DNA from: Xanthomonas arboricola
GTDB lineage: Bacteria; Pseudomonadota; Gammaproteobacteria; Xanthomonadales; Xanthomonadaceae
Assembly: GCF_002940665.1 (NCBI RefSeq)
Contig: NZ_MIGY01000002.1
Location: forward strand, 310,001 to 374,000
Length of the DNA: 64,000 nucleotides
Direction of reading: 5' to 3'
The notes beneath the pieces are model-generated. The model ran no database searches. It was not told the DNA's origin and was given only the letters and a program-made list of their open reading frames with translations. Position 1 is the first letter of the stretch. The number at the start of each line of letters is the position of its first letter. The position numbers were made by a program, and so were the translations under genes. Of this stretch, positions 45,434 through 53,980 are shown piece after piece.

Positions 45434-46782
45434 CAGCGGTCGAAGGTCAGGCGTTGACCGGCGGCAGTGCCGACCAACTGTTCGCCGTCCCACACCTGCT
45501 GACCGTTGACCCAGGTCGCGGCGATGCGCGAGCGGAACGTGGTGCCTTCGAACGGCGACCAGCCGCACTTGGACAGCACCTGCTCGCGCTTCACCGTGAA
45601 CGGGGTGTTGTCGATCATCACCAGGTCGGCGAAATAGCCTTCGCGCAGAAAACCGCGTTCTTCCACATCGAACAGCTGCGCCGGCGCATGCGCGAACTTC
45701 TGCACGATACGGGTGATCGGCAGCTTGCCCTCGTGCACCAGCTCCAGCGCGGCGACCAGCGCGTACTGCACCAGCGGCAGGCCGGAGGGTGCCTGCGCGT
45801 AGGGCTTCTGCTTTTCTTCCCAGGTATGCGGCGCATGGTCGGTGGCGAGCACGTCGATGACGTCTTCGGCCAACGCCTCGATCAGCGCCAGGCGGTCGTC
45901 GGCATCCTTGATCGCGGGGTTGCACTTGATCAGGTTGCCCAGCCGCGCGTAATCGCTGCGGTCGAAGCGCAGAAAATGGATGCAGGTCTCGGCGGTGATG
46001 CGCTTGCGCAGCTTGCCCTCGGCATCCACCAGCGGGCCGGCCTCGAACAGCGCCAGCTCATCGGCGGTGGAGATATGCAGCACGTGCAGACGGGTGTTGT
46101 GCTTGCGCGCCAGCGACACCGCCAGCTGCGAGGACGTCAGGCAGGCCTGCCGCGAGCGGATGTCCGGATGCATCTCCGGGGTCAGCGCGTCGCCATAGGT
46201 TTCCTTGTACTGCGCCAGCGTCGCATCGATGGTCGGGGTGTCTTCGCAGTGGGTGATGATCGGCGTCGGCGCGTCGCGGAAGATCGCGTCCAGCGTCTCG
46301 GGGTTGTCGACCAGCATGTTGCCGGTGGAGGCGCCCATGAACACCTTGATGCCCGGGGCGGTCTTCGGGTCCAGCGTCTGGATCGCGGCCAGATTGTCGT
46401 TGCTGGCGCCCATGTAGAAGCCGTAGTTGGCCCAGGCACGCCCGGCCGCCGCGTCGTACTTGGCCTGCAGTGCGGCCGCGTTCAGCGTCGGCGGATTGGT
46501 GTTGGGCATGTCCATGAAGCTGGTCAGCCCACCGGCCACCGCGGCGCCGGATTCGGTCGCGATATCGCCCTTGTGGGTCAGGCCGGGCTCGCGAAAGTGC
46601 ACCTGGTCGTCGATCATGCCCGGCAGCACCCAACGTCCGGCAGCGTCCACCACGGTGTCACCTGCGGCTGGGGCGATCTTGCCGGCGATCCTGGCGATAC
46701 GGCCAGCTTCGATCAGCAGATCGGCGTCGAATTCCTTGCCTTCGTTGACCAGGCGGGCGTTGACGATGAGAGTTCGGCTCAT
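45433..46782 (-). CDS. pyrC: Dihydroorotase
   Basis: Third step of pyrimidine synthesis, closing carbamoyl-aspartate to dihydroorotate. The 449-residue product is the class I form. The metal ligands HxR are in [15 protein letters not shown], the carboxylated lysine in [10 protein letters not shown], histidines in ITHCEDTP and [11 protein letters not shown], and the catalytic Asp in [14 protein letters not shown]. It starts at 46782 and overlaps yidD upstream (4 bp) and the M23 gene downstream (1 bp). Confidence 0.94.
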   Translation of the reverse strand: MSRTLIVNARLVNEGKEFDADLLIEAGRIARIAGKIAPAAGDTVVDAAGRWVLPGMIDDQVHFREPGLTHKGDIATESGAAVAGGLTSFMDMPNTNPPTLNAAALQAKYDAAAGRAWANYGFYMGASNDNLAAIQTLDPKTAPGIKVFMGASTGNMLVDNPETLDAIFRDAPTPIITHCEDTPTIDATLAQYKETYGDALTPEMHPDIRSRQACLTSSQLAVSLARKHNTRLHVLHISTADELALFEAGPLVDAEGKLRKRITAETCIHFLRFDRSDYARLGNLIKCNPAIKDADDRLALIEALAEDVIDVLATDHAPHTWEEKQKPYAQAPSGLPLVQYALVAALELVHEGKLPITRIVQKFAHAPAQLFDVEERGFLREGYFADLVMIDNTPFTVKREQVLSKCGWSPFEGTTFRSRIAATWVNGQQVWDGEQLVGTAAGQRLTFDR

Positions 46783-47054
46783 GGATGAGGTCCTTTGCAA
46801 CTGCAGGAAGGGGAAGCGGGCGATGACGCGGACGCAGGCGCGTCGGGGACAGGGTCGAACCCGCCCGGATGGAAGGGATGGCAGCGGCCGAGCCGGCGCG
46901 CGGCCAGCCAGCAACCGCGCAGCGGGCCGAAGCGGCCGATCGCGGTCATCGCATACTCCGAGCAACTTGGCGCAAAACGGCAACGCGGCCCCAGCAAGGG
47001 GCTGATGAACCGCTTGTAGAAACGCAGCAGCGCGATGAGCAGGCGTGAGATCAC
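46779..47054 (-). CDS. yidD: Membrane protein insertion efficiency factor YidD
   Basis: Small amphipathic protein that assists YidC-dependent membrane insertion. The product from the GTG at 47054 is 91 residues: [36 protein letters not shown] and [13 protein letters not shown] are the family signatures. Starting at the GTG at 47072 would add six residues (MAYHWQ) not found in the family. It usually sits between rnpA and yidC; here it is linked to pyrC instead. The Ser/Ala/Pro/Cys-rich C-terminal tail is extra. Confidence 0.9.
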   Translation of the reverse strand: MISRLLIALLRFYKRFISPLLGPRCRFAPSCSEYAMTAIGRFGPLRGCWLAARRLGRCHPFHPGGFDPVPDAPASASSPASPSCSCKGPHP

Positions 47055-47088
47055 TTGCCAATGATATGCCACTTGGATTAATACGTGG

Positions 47089-47118
47089 TTGCCGGGGGTC
47101 CGTGGGGTAAGCTATAAA
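47089..47118 (+). promoter_or_regulatory. Candidate sigma70 promoter of the dksA-like gene
   Basis: TTGCCG (47089-47094), an 18-nt spacer and TATAAA (47113-47118). Transcription would start about 47125, giving a leader of about 40 nt that contains a small GGCCCG/CGGGCC hairpin and an AAGGA ribosome-binding site before the GTG start at 47163. It is divergent from yidD. Confidence 0.5.
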
Positions 47119-47162
47119 GGCCCGCTTTCCCGGGCCCCGGGGGAACCAAGGATGAGCGTTTC

Positions 47163-48206
47163 GTGGCTGCTAAAAAACCTGCAAAAAAGGCCGTAGAGGC
47201 CGCCAAGAAGTCCGCCAAACCCGTTGCGAAGAAGGCAGCGGCGCCCGCCGCTGCAAAACCGGCCGCCAAGCAGGCGACGCCGGCTGCCAAGCAACCGGTT
47301 GCCAAGAAGGTAGCTGCGGGCAAGACCGTGGCCAAGCCGGCGCCGGTCGCCAAGACCGCAGCGTCCAAACCCGTGGCCGCCAAACCTGTAAAATCTCCTG
47401 TCGCCAAGAGTGCTGCCAAGCCGGCGGCGAACAAAGCAGCTCCGGCTGCCGCCAAACCGGCCGCCAAGCCGGTGGCGCCCAAGTCCGTACCGAAGCCGGC
47501 TACCAAGTCGACTGCGGCCAAGTCAGTCCCGGTCAAGGCTGAAAAGCCCGCTCCCGCACCGGCCGCCAAGGCCGTCCCTGCGAAGCCGGCAAAGCCTGCG
47601 ACCCCGTCACTTAAGAATCCCGTGCCCGTTTCGAAATCTTCAGCAAAAACGCCAACCAAAACCGAAGCCCCCGCCAAGCCCGCCGCGACCCGTCCGGTCG
47701 GCAAGGTGGCCGTGGCCGTGACTTCCAAGCCGTCCAGCCCGACCCCCAAGACCAAGTACAAGGTGGTCGAGTACAAGACCGACGAAGCCACCGGTCGTCC
47801 GATCCTGCCGCAGGGCTACAAGCCTGCAGCCGATGAAGAGTACATGAGCAAGCTGCAGCAGGAGTACTTCCGTCAGCGCCTGCAGAGCTGGCGCAACGAC
47901 CTGGTCGAAGAGTCCAAGCAGACCATCGAAAACCTGCGCGAAGAAGTACGCGACATCGGCGACGAAGCCGAGCGTGCCACGCGCGAGACCGAGAACTCGC
48001 TGGAGCTGCGCACCCGCGACCGGCACCGCAAGCTGATCGGCAAGATCGACAGCACGCTCAAGCGTCTGGAAGACGGCGACTACGGCTATTGCGTGGACAC
48101 CGGCGAAGAGATCGGCATCGACCGCCTGGAAGCGCGTCTGACCGCCGAGCGCACCATCGACGCCCAGGAGCGTTGGGAGCACTTGCAGAAGCAGCAGGGC
48201 GACTGA
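47163..48206 (+). CDS. dksA: DksA-family protein with a histone H1-like Lys/Ala/Pro tail and a broken zinc finger
   Basis: The 347-residue product starts at a GTG (AAGGA upstream). Residues 1 to about 195 are a repetitive lysine/alanine/proline-rich tail (units like AAKPAAKPVA and KKAAAPAAAKP) resembling bacterial histone H1-like proteins. Residues about 200-347 are a DksA domain: a coiled coil of the type that enters the RNA polymerase secondary channel, with tip residues DEAERA (E. coli DksA has D71-x2-D74-x-A76; here the second Asp is Glu). The C-terminal finger reads YCVDTGEEIGIDRLEAR then ERTIDAQ, so only the first of four zinc cysteines remains. It is probably a cysteine-poor DksA paralogue. 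E. coli DksA has 151 residues. Confidence 0.9.
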   Translation: MAAKKPAKKAVEAAKKSAKPVAKKAAAPAAAKPAAKQATPAAKQPVAKKVAAGKTVAKPAPVAKTAASKPVAAKPVKSPVAKSAAKPAANKAAPAAAKPAAKPVAPKSVPKPATKSTAAKSVPVKAEKPAPAPAAKAVPAKPAKPATPSLKNPVPVSKSSAKTPTKTEAPAKPAATRPVGKVAVAVTSKPSSPTPKTKYKVVEYKTDEATGRPILPQGYKPAADEEYMSKLQQEYFRQRLQSWRNDLVEESKQTIENLREEVRDIGDEAERATRETENSLELRTRDRHRKLIGKIDSTLKRLEDGDYGYCVDTGEEIGIDRLEARLTAERTIDAQERWEHLQKQQGD

Positions 48207-48246
48207 TCGTTCGACAAGGTCGAATCGCTATCAATCGACTGAAAAG

Positions 48247-48271
48247 ACCCCGCCCCGTGCGGGGTTTTTTT
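48247..48271 (+). terminator. Intrinsic terminator of the dksA-like gene
   Basis: A 7-bp ACCCCGC/GCGGGGT stem (48247-48253 and 48259-48265) with a 5-nt loop, followed by a T-tract through 48271, 40 bp after the stop codon. The 230 bp between here and the MFS gene contain nothing else that I recognise. Confidence 0.9.
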
Positions 48272-48504
48272 ATGTGCATCGCGCCTATGGGATGGGCGTT
48301 GCATTCATCGACACACCTGACGGATGCCGGGCGGGCGTCGGCGCTAACAGACGTGCGGGAGTGCGCTGTGACGTTCCTATTGCGCGCGCAGGCAACCGCT
48401 TTGGCGCGCAGGGATCTCGAGTCCGATGGAGGGCACGGCTGCAGTGCCCGAAGCGAAACCAGCTGCCGGCGGTAGCGGCAACCGGCACTGCATCATTGCG
48501 GACC

Positions 48505-49755
48505 TCACTGCAGGTCGCGCAGGTCCAGCTTGCGCAGCTTGGGCGCCTTCCACGCGGTGGTGGCGACAACGCCCAGGGTCACGCAGCCGCCGATCACCAC
48601 CGCCGGTACCAAGCCGACCAGGCGTGCCATCACCCCGTCGTAGAACGCACCCAGCTCGTTGGACGAGCCGATGAAGATGCCGTTGATCGACGACACCCGG
48701 CCGCGCATCGCATCGGGCGTGGCCAGCTGCAGGATGGTCTGGCGCACCACCACCGACACCCCGTCGCACATGCCGTAGACCAGCAGGATCGCCGCCGACA
48801 GCCAGAAGTGCCGCGACAGGCCGAAGGCGATCGTGCACAGCCCGAAGCCGGCCACCGACCACATCAGGATGCGCCCGGCATTGCGCTGCAACGGGTGCCG
48901 CGCCAGCCACACCCCGACCACGATCGAGCCCAGCGCCGGGGCGCCGCGCAGGATGCCCAGGCCTTCCGGGCCGTAGTGCAGGATGTCGTGGATGAAGGCA
49001 GGCAGCATCGACACCGCGCCGCCCAGCAACACCGAGAACATGTCCAGCGCCATCGCGCCCAGCATGACCTGGTTGGACAGCACGAACTGCGCACCTTCGG
49101 CGATGCTGCGGAAGATCGGCGCACGCGGGCCTGCGTTGACCGGCTCGCTGACCCGCAACAGCGCCAGTGCCAGGATCGCCAGCAGCGCCACGCCGGCGGC
49201 CACGCCATAGGCCAGGCCCTTGCCGCCCCAGCCGACCAGCACGCCGCCCAGCGCCGGGCCGATCACCATGCCGGCCTGGAAGGTGACGCTGCCGATGCTG
49301 GCGCCGCGGGCGAAGGCCTCGCGCGGCAGCGCACGCGCGAACAGCGCGTTGTAGACCGGCGACAGGAACGAGCGCGCTGCACCGGTCAGCGCGATGGCCG
49401 CGTAGATCGGCCACACGCCCTGCATCGGCAGCCAGCCATGGGTGATGGCCAACAGCAGCAGCGCGGTGGCGACCAGGCCGAGCACCGCGACCATGCCCAG
49501 CCGTCGGCGCGGCAGATGATCGACCAGATAGCCGGCAAACGGCGCGATGCAGAAGAACGGCAGGATCTCCGCCAGGCCGATCAGCCCGAGCGAGAGCGGA
49601 TTGCGGGTGATCTCGTAGATATGCCAGCCGACCGTGACCGCGACGATCTGGTACGACAGCATCGCCGCCACGCGATACAGCAGCACCAGGCCGAAGCCAG
49701 GGTGGGCCAGCAGCGTACGCAGCGAGGCGGCGGGCGAGGGCGTCGGGGTGCTCAC
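48505..49755 (-). CDS. MFS transporter (EntS/DHA3-like)
   Basis: The 416-residue product has about 11-12 transmembrane helices. The MFS signatures include VDHLPRRRLGMVAVLG in the loop between helices 2 and 3 and ARSFLSPVYNALFARALP. GPALGGVLVGWGGKGLAYG and ATPDAMRGRVSSINGIFIG (given in parts) are characteristic of the EntS/macrolide-efflux-like DHA3 group. The substrate is unknown. Its start overlaps the sufE stop by 4 bp, so it is expressed from the sufE promoter. Confidence 0.85.
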   Translation of the reverse strand: MSTPTPSPAASLRTLLAHPGFGLVLLYRVAAMLSYQIVAVTVGWHIYEITRNPLSLGLIGLAEILPFFCIAPFAGYLVDHLPRRRLGMVAVLGLVATALLLLAITHGWLPMQGVWPIYAAIALTGAARSFLSPVYNALFARALPREAFARGASIGSVTFQAGMVIGPALGGVLVGWGGKGLAYGVAAGVALLAILALALLRVSEPVNAGPRAPIFRSIAEGAQFVLSNQVMLGAMALDMFSVLLGGAVSMLPAFIHDILHYGPEGLGILRGAPALGSIVVGVWLARHPLQRNAGRILMWSVAGFGLCTIAFGLSRHFWLSAAILLVYGMCDGVSVVVRQTILQLATPDAMRGRVSSINGIFIGSSNELGAFYDGVMARLVGLVPAVVIGGCVTLGVVATTAWKAPKLRKLDLRDLQ

Positions 49756-50189
49756 TGCTGGGCGCGGGCGGTGTCGCGGATGAAGGCCAGCATTGCCGCC
49801 ACGCCATTGCTGCGGGTCGGCGATAGATGCTTGGCCAGCCCGATGCCGGCGATGTAGTCCGGCTCGGTGGCCAGGATCTCCTGTGCGCTACGCCCGGAGT
49901 ACACGCGCAAGGCCAGATAGATCAGCCCGGAGACGATCGCCGAGTCGCTGACGGCGTGGAAGTCCAGCCGCTCGGCATTGCCCTCCGGCACGATCCACAC
50001 CATGGACTGGCAGCCATGCAGGCGGTGTTCTTCGCTCTTCCACTGTTCGGGGAAGCCGGGCAGTTTGCGGCCCAGGTCGATCAGGTACTGGTAGCGCTCT
50101 GACCAGTCGCCGAAGAAGGAGAACTCCTCGGCAATGGCGGCCTGCGCTTGGACGGCGGTGGGTTCGAGCGGGAAGGGGGTGGTGGTCAT
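49752..50189 (-). CDS. sufE: Cysteine desulfuration protein SufE
   Basis: Accepts sulfur from the SufS cysteine desulfurase and passes it to the scaffold. The 145-residue product has EEFSFFGDWSERYQYLIDLG, LHGCQSMVWI (the sulfur-accepting cysteine in HGCQS) and LSPTRSNGVAAMLAFI. The ATG at 50189 fits the family; an upstream extension is unconserved. The rest of the suf operon is not in this window. Confidence 0.93.
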   Translation of the reverse strand: MTTTPFPLEPTAVQAQAAIAEEFSFFGDWSERYQYLIDLGRKLPGFPEQWKSEEHRLHGCQSMVWIVPEGNAERLDFHAVSDSAIVSGLIYLALRVYSGRSAQEILATEPDYIAGIGLAKHLSPTRSNGVAAMLAFIRDTARAQQ

Positions 50190-50242
50190 CAAAAATCCAG
50201 AATCGGTCGGTGATCGCGCTGCCCGGCGACACCGCAATGGTG

Positions 50243-50402
50243 CCCTTCTCCCTGCGGGAGCGGGGTTGGGGGTGAGGGTAGGGGCGAAGCCTCGCTGGAA
50301 TTGGATGCGGGTGGCTTCGCTCCTACCTCAAGGAAGGTGCATGTGGCTGCGCTCGCACCCTCATCCGCCCCTGCGGGGCAGCTTCTCCCGAAGGGAGAAG
50401 GG
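50243..50402. repeat. 160-bp element with inverted CCCTTCTCCC ends
   Basis: The element begins CCCTTCTCCC and ends GGGAGAAGGG, with further internal complementarity (GGGTGAGGGT near the left, ACCCTCATCC near the right) and a GCCCCTGCGGGGC hairpin. It fills the space between sufE and cysS. A related 184-bp element with the same right half lies at 55183-55366. It carries no ORF. Confidence 0.85.
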
Positions 50403-50409
50403 AAGAAAG

Positions 50410-51840
50410 TCATGCGCGCTTCCAGCGCACGCCTTGCGGGGTGTCTTCCAGCACGATGCCTTCGTCGGCCAGCTGCGTGCGGATGGCGTCGGCGCGGGCG
50501 AAATCCCTGGCTTTCTTTGCGGTATTGCGTTCTTCGACCAGCGCGGTGATGCGCGCATCGTCGCCGGCGTCGGTGCCGCGCGAGAACCAGGCGGCCGGAT
50601 CTTGCTGCAGCAGTCCCAGCGCCAGGCCTGCGCCGAGCAGCCGGGACTTCAGGCCGGACAGCGCGGCAACACCTGCCGATGCGTCGCTGCCATGCGCGAG
50701 TTGGGTGCGTAGCGCGCGGGCCTCGGAGGCGATGCTGGCGATGACCGACAGCGCAAGCGGGGTGTTGAGGTCGTCGTCGAGCGCGGCTTCCACCTCGTCG
50801 GGAATCGTGGCCGGCTGCGCAGGGGTGATCTCGGCAGCGTGTTCGGCCGCGGCCAGGTCGCGCACGGTGCCGTACAGCCGGTCCAGCGTGTTCTTGGCTT
50901 GTTCGATCAGGCCGTCGGACCAGTCCAGCGGCTGCCGGTAATGCGCGCTCAGCAGCGCGTAGCGCAGCGCCTCGGGCGGGTGCCGGGCGATCAGGTCGTG
51001 TACGGTCTCGATATTGCCCAGCGACTTGCTCATCTTGGCGCCGCTGAAGTTGAGCATGCCGTTGTGCAGCCAGAACCGCGCGAAGGTCGCTCCGCCATGC
51101 GCGCACTCGCTCTGCGCGATCTCGTTCTCGTGATGCGGGAACTGCAGGTCCACGCCGCCGGCATGGATGTCGATGGTCGGGCCCAGGTGTGCGGCAGCCA
51201 TCGCCGAGCATTCGATATGCCAGCCCGGGCGGCCGCGGCCCCACGGCGAGTCCCAGCCGGGCAGCTCGTCGCTGGAGGGCTTCCACAGCACGAAGTCGCC
51301 GGGGTCGCGCTTGTACGGCGCCACGTCCACGCGCGCGCCGGCCAGCATCTCGTCCGGATCGCGGCGCGAGAGCTTGCCGTAGTGCGCGAAGCTGGCCACC
51401 GCGAACAGCACATGGCCTTCGGCGGCATAGGCATGGCCGTTGCCAATCAACTGCTCGATCATCGCCACGATCTGCGGGATATGCGCGGTGGCTTCCGGTT
51501 CGATGCCCGGCGGCAGCACGCCGAGCGCGGCCATGTCCTGGCGGTAGATCGCGGCGAAGCGGTCGGTGATGGCCGAGATCGGCACGCCCTGCGCCTGCGC
51601 GGCGGCGTTGATCTTGTCGTCCACGTCGGTGATGTTGCGCGCGTAGCGCAGCGCGCCGTAGCGCCGCCGCAGCAAGGCGGCCAGCACGTCGAACACGACC
51701 GGGCCGCGGGCGTTGCCGATATGCGCGTAGTTGTAGACGGTGGGGCCGCACACATACAGGGTGGGGCTGGACGGATCGAGCGGTGCGAACGGCTCGACCC
51801 GCCGCGTCAGGTTGTTGTGCAGGCGCAGGCTCATCGGCAT
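50410..51840 (-). CDS. cysS: Cysteinyl-tRNA synthetase
   Basis: Class I synthetase. The 476-residue product has [19 protein letters not shown] (the first zinc cysteine plus the HIGH motif HIGN), [12 protein letters not shown] (zinc Cys), [17 protein letters not shown] (zinc His) and the KMSKS motif [10 protein letters not shown]. The C-terminal helical domain ends [10 protein letters not shown]. Starts at 51840 (MPM) or 51834 (MSLRLHN) are both possible; the second matches the family. It is divergent from a secreted-protein gene. Confidence 0.96.
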   Translation of the reverse strand: MPMSLRLHNNLTRRVEPFAPLDPSSPTLYVCGPTVYNYAHIGNARGPVVFDVLAALLRRRYGALRYARNITDVDDKINAAAQAQGVPISAITDRFAAIYRQDMAALGVLPPGIEPEATAHIPQIVAMIEQLIGNGHAYAAEGHVLFAVASFAHYGKLSRRDPDEMLAGARVDVAPYKRDPGDFVLWKPSSDELPGWDSPWGRGRPGWHIECSAMAAAHLGPTIDIHAGGVDLQFPHHENEIAQSECAHGGATFARFWLHNGMLNFSGAKMSKSLGNIETVHDLIARHPPEALRYALLSAHYRQPLDWSDGLIEQAKNTLDRLYGTVRDLAAAEHAAEITPAQPATIPDEVEAALDDDLNTPLALSVIASIASEARALRTQLAHGSDASAGVAALSGLKSRLLGAGLALGLLQQDPAAWFSRGTDAGDDARITALVEERNTAKKARDFARADAIRTQLADEGIVLEDTPQGVRWKRA

Positions 51841-51999
51841 CTGAAAAAGGATAACCGGGCGATTCTAGCCGGTCGCGGCGGTGTGGCGAACCAACTGCAC
51901 GACCGCAGCTGCGCCGGTGACCGGATGGGCTGCGTTCAGCCCAAGGGATCGCAAGCTCCATACACTTACGTATTACCTGGCTGCGCCCTCCTGGTACTG

Positions 52000-52518
52000 A
52001 TGCGACCTTTCCCGTTCTTCCTGCTGCTGTGTGTGTTCGCCTGGCAGGCATCGTCAGCACACGCGGCAGAAACCGATCCCAAGAACCGGGTGGTGGTGAT
52101 CGAGAACGTGAAGCTGGATTACGCGCAGGTGCTCAACGTCGAGCCGGTCTACCAGACCTTGCGTGCCACCCGCATCGAAGAGCAATGCGAGGCCGAACCG
52201 GTCGCACCGGTGGCAGTGGCGCCGGTCGAGGACGAGGGCCGCATCAACCGGATGGTGGATTCGGTCAAGGAGATGTTCTCCCGTCGCCCCGAGCCGGCGT
52301 CCGTGCCGATGGCGGTGCCGCCGACCAGCACGCGGCGCAACTGCCGGGTGGTGGAAGTGCCGCGCGAGTTCCGGCGGCCGATCGCCTTCGATGTGGACTA
52401 TGTCTACAAGGGCACCAAATACCGGTCGCGGCTGCCGGAAGACCCGGGCAACAGGCTGCGCATCCGCGTGTCGGTCACCCCCTACATCCCCGACGCCATC
52501 GTCGCGCCGCCGCGCTGA
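52000..52518 (+). CDS. Secreted hypothetical protein
   Basis: Not firmly recognised. The 172-residue product has a clear signal peptide (MRPFPFFLLLCVFAWQASSAHA). A middle region is rich in Pro/Val/Glu. The C-terminal module (residues about 120-170: YVYKGTKYRSRLPEDPG then LRIRVSVTPYIP) resembles the end of glycine-zipper 2TM surface-antigen-like proteins, without the glycine zipper. Two cysteines may form a disulfide. It is followed by the arginine leader region. Confidence 0.75.
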   Translation: MRPFPFFLLLCVFAWQASSAHAAETDPKNRVVVIENVKLDYAQVLNVEPVYQTLRATRIEEQCEAEPVAPVAVAPVEDEGRINRMVDSVKEMFSRRPEPASVPMAVPPTSTRRNCRVVEVPREFRRPIAFDVDYVYKGTKYRSRLPEDPGNRLRIRVSVTPYIPDAIVAPPR

Positions 52519-52568
52519 GCTGCGCGGCGGTTGCGCCGTGCCCGCATGCATGCGAGGATTCGCGCCCT

Positions 52569-52670
52569 ATGTACGCAAACGCCTTTCAGCACGAAACCAG
52601 CGCCGCCCGGATGGCCTCCGGCATGACCTCGCGTGCCCGCCGACCGGAATCCCACATTTTCGCTGGGTAA
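52569..52670 (+). CDS. Putative arginine leader peptide upstream of argF'
   Basis: A 33-codon ORF, MYANAFQHETSAARMASG then MTSRARRPESHIFAG, with an AGGA 13 nt before its ATG. It has four arginine codons of four different kinds (CGG at 52608; CGT, CGC and CGA at 52632, 52638 and 52641), three of them within four codons. It ends 28 nt before a strong intrinsic terminator, and its last codons (GCT GGG TAA) can pair with the terminator's 5' arm. That is the arrangement of a transcription-attenuation leader peptide. No protein family match is expected or known to me. An alternative is that the ORF is fortuitous. Confidence 0.55.
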   Translation: MYANAFQHETSAARMASGMTSRARRPESHIFAG

Positions 52671-52725
52671 CCGGAGCGTTTTGCTGTTCCGCCGTTGAAA
52701 ACCCAGCCCGCAGGCTGGGTTTTTT
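52662..52725 (+). terminator. Putative argF' attenuator: antiterminator arm plus intrinsic terminator
   Basis: Terminator: an 11-bp stem AAAACCCAGCC (52698-52708) / GGCTGGGTTTT (52713-52723), a 4-nt loop and a T6 tract (52720-52725). Competing structure: GCTGGGT at 52662-52668, over the leader stop codon, is fully complementary to ACCCAGC at 52701-52707 in the terminator's left arm. A third pairing, CTCCGG (52616-52621) with CCGGAG (52671-52676), could hold the antiterminator arm when no ribosome is present. The terminator itself is certain from sequence. The switching is inferred. It could alternatively just end transcripts of the gene at 52000-52518. Confidence 0.7.
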
Positions 52726-52829
52726 CGTTTTGACGTCACAAAAGTTTCAATCGCAAGAAACGCGCATGTCGCGCACCCGCCGCTCCTGGCGGACCACGCA
52801 GCAGAAGCACGCAGCACAAGGATCGATCG

Positions 52830-53855
52830 ATGTCACTGAAGCACTTCTTGAACACCCAGGACTGGAGCCGCGCCGAACTGGACGCGCTGTTGACCCAGGC
52901 CGCGTTGTTCAAACGCAACAAGCTGGGAAGCGAGCTGAAGGGCAAGTCGATCGCGCTGGTGTTCTTCAACCCGTCCATGCGCACCCGCACCAGCTTCGAG
53001 CTGGGCGCGTTCCAGCTGGGCGGGCATGCGGTGGTGTTGCAGCCGGGCAAGGACGCCTGGCCGATCGAGTTCAATCTGGGCACGGTGATGGATGGCGACA
53101 CCGAGGAGCACATCGCCGAAGTGGCGCGGGTGCTCGGCCGCTACGTCGACCTGATCGGCGTGCGCGCGTTCCCGAAGTTCGTCGACTGGTCCAAGGACCG
53201 CGAGGACCAGGTGCTCAGGAGCTTCGCTAAGTATTCGCCGGTGCCGGTGATCAACATGGAAACGATCACCCACCCGTGCCAGGAGCTGGCGCACGCGATG
53301 GCGTTGCAGGAACACTTCGGCACCCAGGATCTGCGCGGCAAGAAGTACGTGCTGACCTGGACCTATCACCCCAAGCCGTTGAATACCGCTGTGGCCAATT
53401 CCGCGCTCACCATCGCCACCCGCATGGGCATGGACGTGACCCTGCTGTGCCCGACGCCGGACTACATCCTGGACCCGCGCTACATGGACTGGGCGGCGCA
53501 GAACGTGGCCGAAAGCGGCGGCTCGCTGCAGGTCAGCCACGATATCGACAGCGCCTACGCCGGCGCCGACGTGGTGTATGCCAAGAGCTGGGGCGCGTTG
53601 CCGTTCTTCGGCAACTGGGAACTGGAAAAGCCGATCCGCGACCAGTACCAGCACTTCATCGTCGACGAACGCAAGATGGCGCTGACCAACAACGGCGTGT
53701 TCTCGCACTGCCTGCCGCTGCGTCGCAACGTCAAGGCCACCGACGCGGTGATGGATTCGCCCAACTGCATCGCCATCGACGAAGCCGAGAATCGCCTGCA
53801 TGTGCAGAAGGCGATCATGGCTGCCCTGGTGGGCCAGGGCAGCCGGGATTCGTGA
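52830..53855 (+). CDS. argF': N-acetylornithine carbamoyltransferase
   Basis: Converts N-acetyl-L-ornithine and carbamoyl phosphate to N-acetyl-L-citrulline, the variant arginine route of xanthomonads. The 341-residue product has the carbamoyl-phosphate motif FFNPSMRTRTSF, Glu92 (the residue that selects acetylated substrate in the characterised Xanthomonas enzyme), HPCQELAHAMAL, and HCLPLRRNVKATDAV with Lys302, reported to be carboxylated. The last few codons (GSRDS) coincide with a repeat element that continues into argG. It is the first gene of the arginine cluster and lies 105 bp after a putative attenuator. Confidence 0.95.
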   Translation: MSLKHFLNTQDWSRAELDALLTQAALFKRNKLGSELKGKSIALVFFNPSMRTRTSFELGAFQLGGHAVVLQPGKDAWPIEFNLGTVMDGDTEEHIAEVARVLGRYVDLIGVRAFPKFVDWSKDREDQVLRSFAKYSPVPVINMETITHPCQELAHAMALQEHFGTQDLRGKKYVLTWTYHPKPLNTAVANSALTIATRMGMDVTLLCPTPDYILDPRYMDWAAQNVAESGGSLQVSHDIDSAYAGADVVYAKSWGALPFFGNWELEKPIRDQYQHFIVDERKMALTNNGVFSHCLPLRRNVKATDAVMDSPNCIAIDEAENRLHVQKAIMAALVGQGSRDS

Positions 53856-53980
53856 TTGGGGATGTGGGATTCGCAACGGCGAACCCGGCTCCCGACCCAA
53901 CCTAGTCAACTTCTAAAGAGACCCCCATGTCGCAGCACACCGCTTCCACCAATCCCCAATCCCCACTCTCCAATCCCGGC
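53842..53980. repeat. Inverted repeat spanning the end of argF' and the start of argG
   Basis: The left arm (53842-53874, GCCGGGATTCG, TGATTGGGGATGTGGGATT) and right arm (53949-53980, CCAATCCCCAATCCCCACTC, CAATCCCGGC) are imperfect inverted copies of the GGGATTGGGGATT family, with the CGCAACGGCG junction seen in other members. The left arm encodes the last residues and stop of argF'. The right arm encodes residues 8-18 of argG. So this mobile-like repeat has become part of both coding sequences. Confidence 0.8.
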
